64,000 nt of DNA from Halobacillus fulvus (GTDB taxonomy: Bacteria; Bacillota; Bacilli; Bacillales; Halobacillaceae). The DNA lies in contig SCFO01000001.1 of NCBI GenBank assembly GCA_004078665.1, positions 894,377 to 958,376 on the forward strand, written 5' to 3'. The position numbers and the translations under genes were made by a program. Below are positions 64,000 to 64,000 of the stretch, in pieces. The notes under the pieces are model-generated. The model made no database searches. It was given only the letters and a program-made list of their open reading frames with translations, and was not told where the DNA came from. Numbering within the stretch: the first letter of the stretch is position 1; each line of letters starts with the position of its first letter.

Positions 64000-64000
64000 T

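Overview
The window looks like the chromosome of a low-to-mid GC Gram-positive of the family Bacillaceae. Evidence: a qoxABCD quinol oxidase operon, a pyrR-pyrP-pyrB-pyrC-carA-carB-pyrK-pyrD-pyrF-pyrE operon with PyrR attenuators, a nagA-nagB-nagR operon, a CspB-type cold-shock gene, a sigma-W-type promoter and strong AGGAGG ribosome binding sites. Acidic proteins suggest a halotolerant genus (Halobacillus/Pontibacillus type), but that is inference.

Layout. 1-710: DUF2812/PadR pair. 0.8-5.1 kb: AT-rich strip of small, mostly unknown minus-strand genes, each alone with its own terminator and a short inverted-repeat element. 5.5-23 kb: core-like block with the qox operon, a VWA lipoprotein, the N-acetylglucosamine operon, a K+ channel, two VOC proteins, an SDR, a RibD-like reductase, a hydrolase and lipoproteins. 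23-37 kb: second AT-rich accessory strip (broken C45 peptidase, lipoproteins, PadR/HAAS pair, small membrane proteins, Nudix, GNAT, methyltransferase, tyrosine recombinase, secreted bacteriocin-like protein plus lipoprotein, P-loop kinase-like protein, orphans). 37-52 kb: FUSC transporter, hydrolase, DUF1835 protein, DUF1538/P-II operon, DUF421, GNAT, DUF2332, Nudix, DUF2200, a duplicated-domain lipoprotein, cspB and nitronate monooxygenase. 52-64 kb: the pyrimidine operon, entirely on the minus strand.

Two repeat families stand out. (1) In the two AT-rich strips only, an interspersed element with 18-bp arms (consensus right arm AAGACTYNNNTTYRAGAT) lies just 3' of most genes. In complete copies the left arm is the complement of that copy's own right arm even where copies differ, so structure rather than sequence is kept. 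Together with the cargo and a resident tyrosine recombinase, this resembles an integron-like or other cassette array, although canonical attC boxes are not seen. (2) A ~170-bp nested palindrome bounded by GTTTCCGTT/AACGGAAAC occurs four times in core regions. One copy sits in a complete 277-bp element with GCTCTGTTAAA terminal repeats and a target duplication, and splits a GNAT gene. Another lies inside the pyr operon between the second attenuator and pyrB.

Several genes are decayed: C45 peptidase (in-frame TAG), DUF4362 lipoprotein (A-run frameshift), two GNATs, and remnants near 1.1 kb and 35.9 kb. No rRNA, tRNA or CRISPR array was seen.
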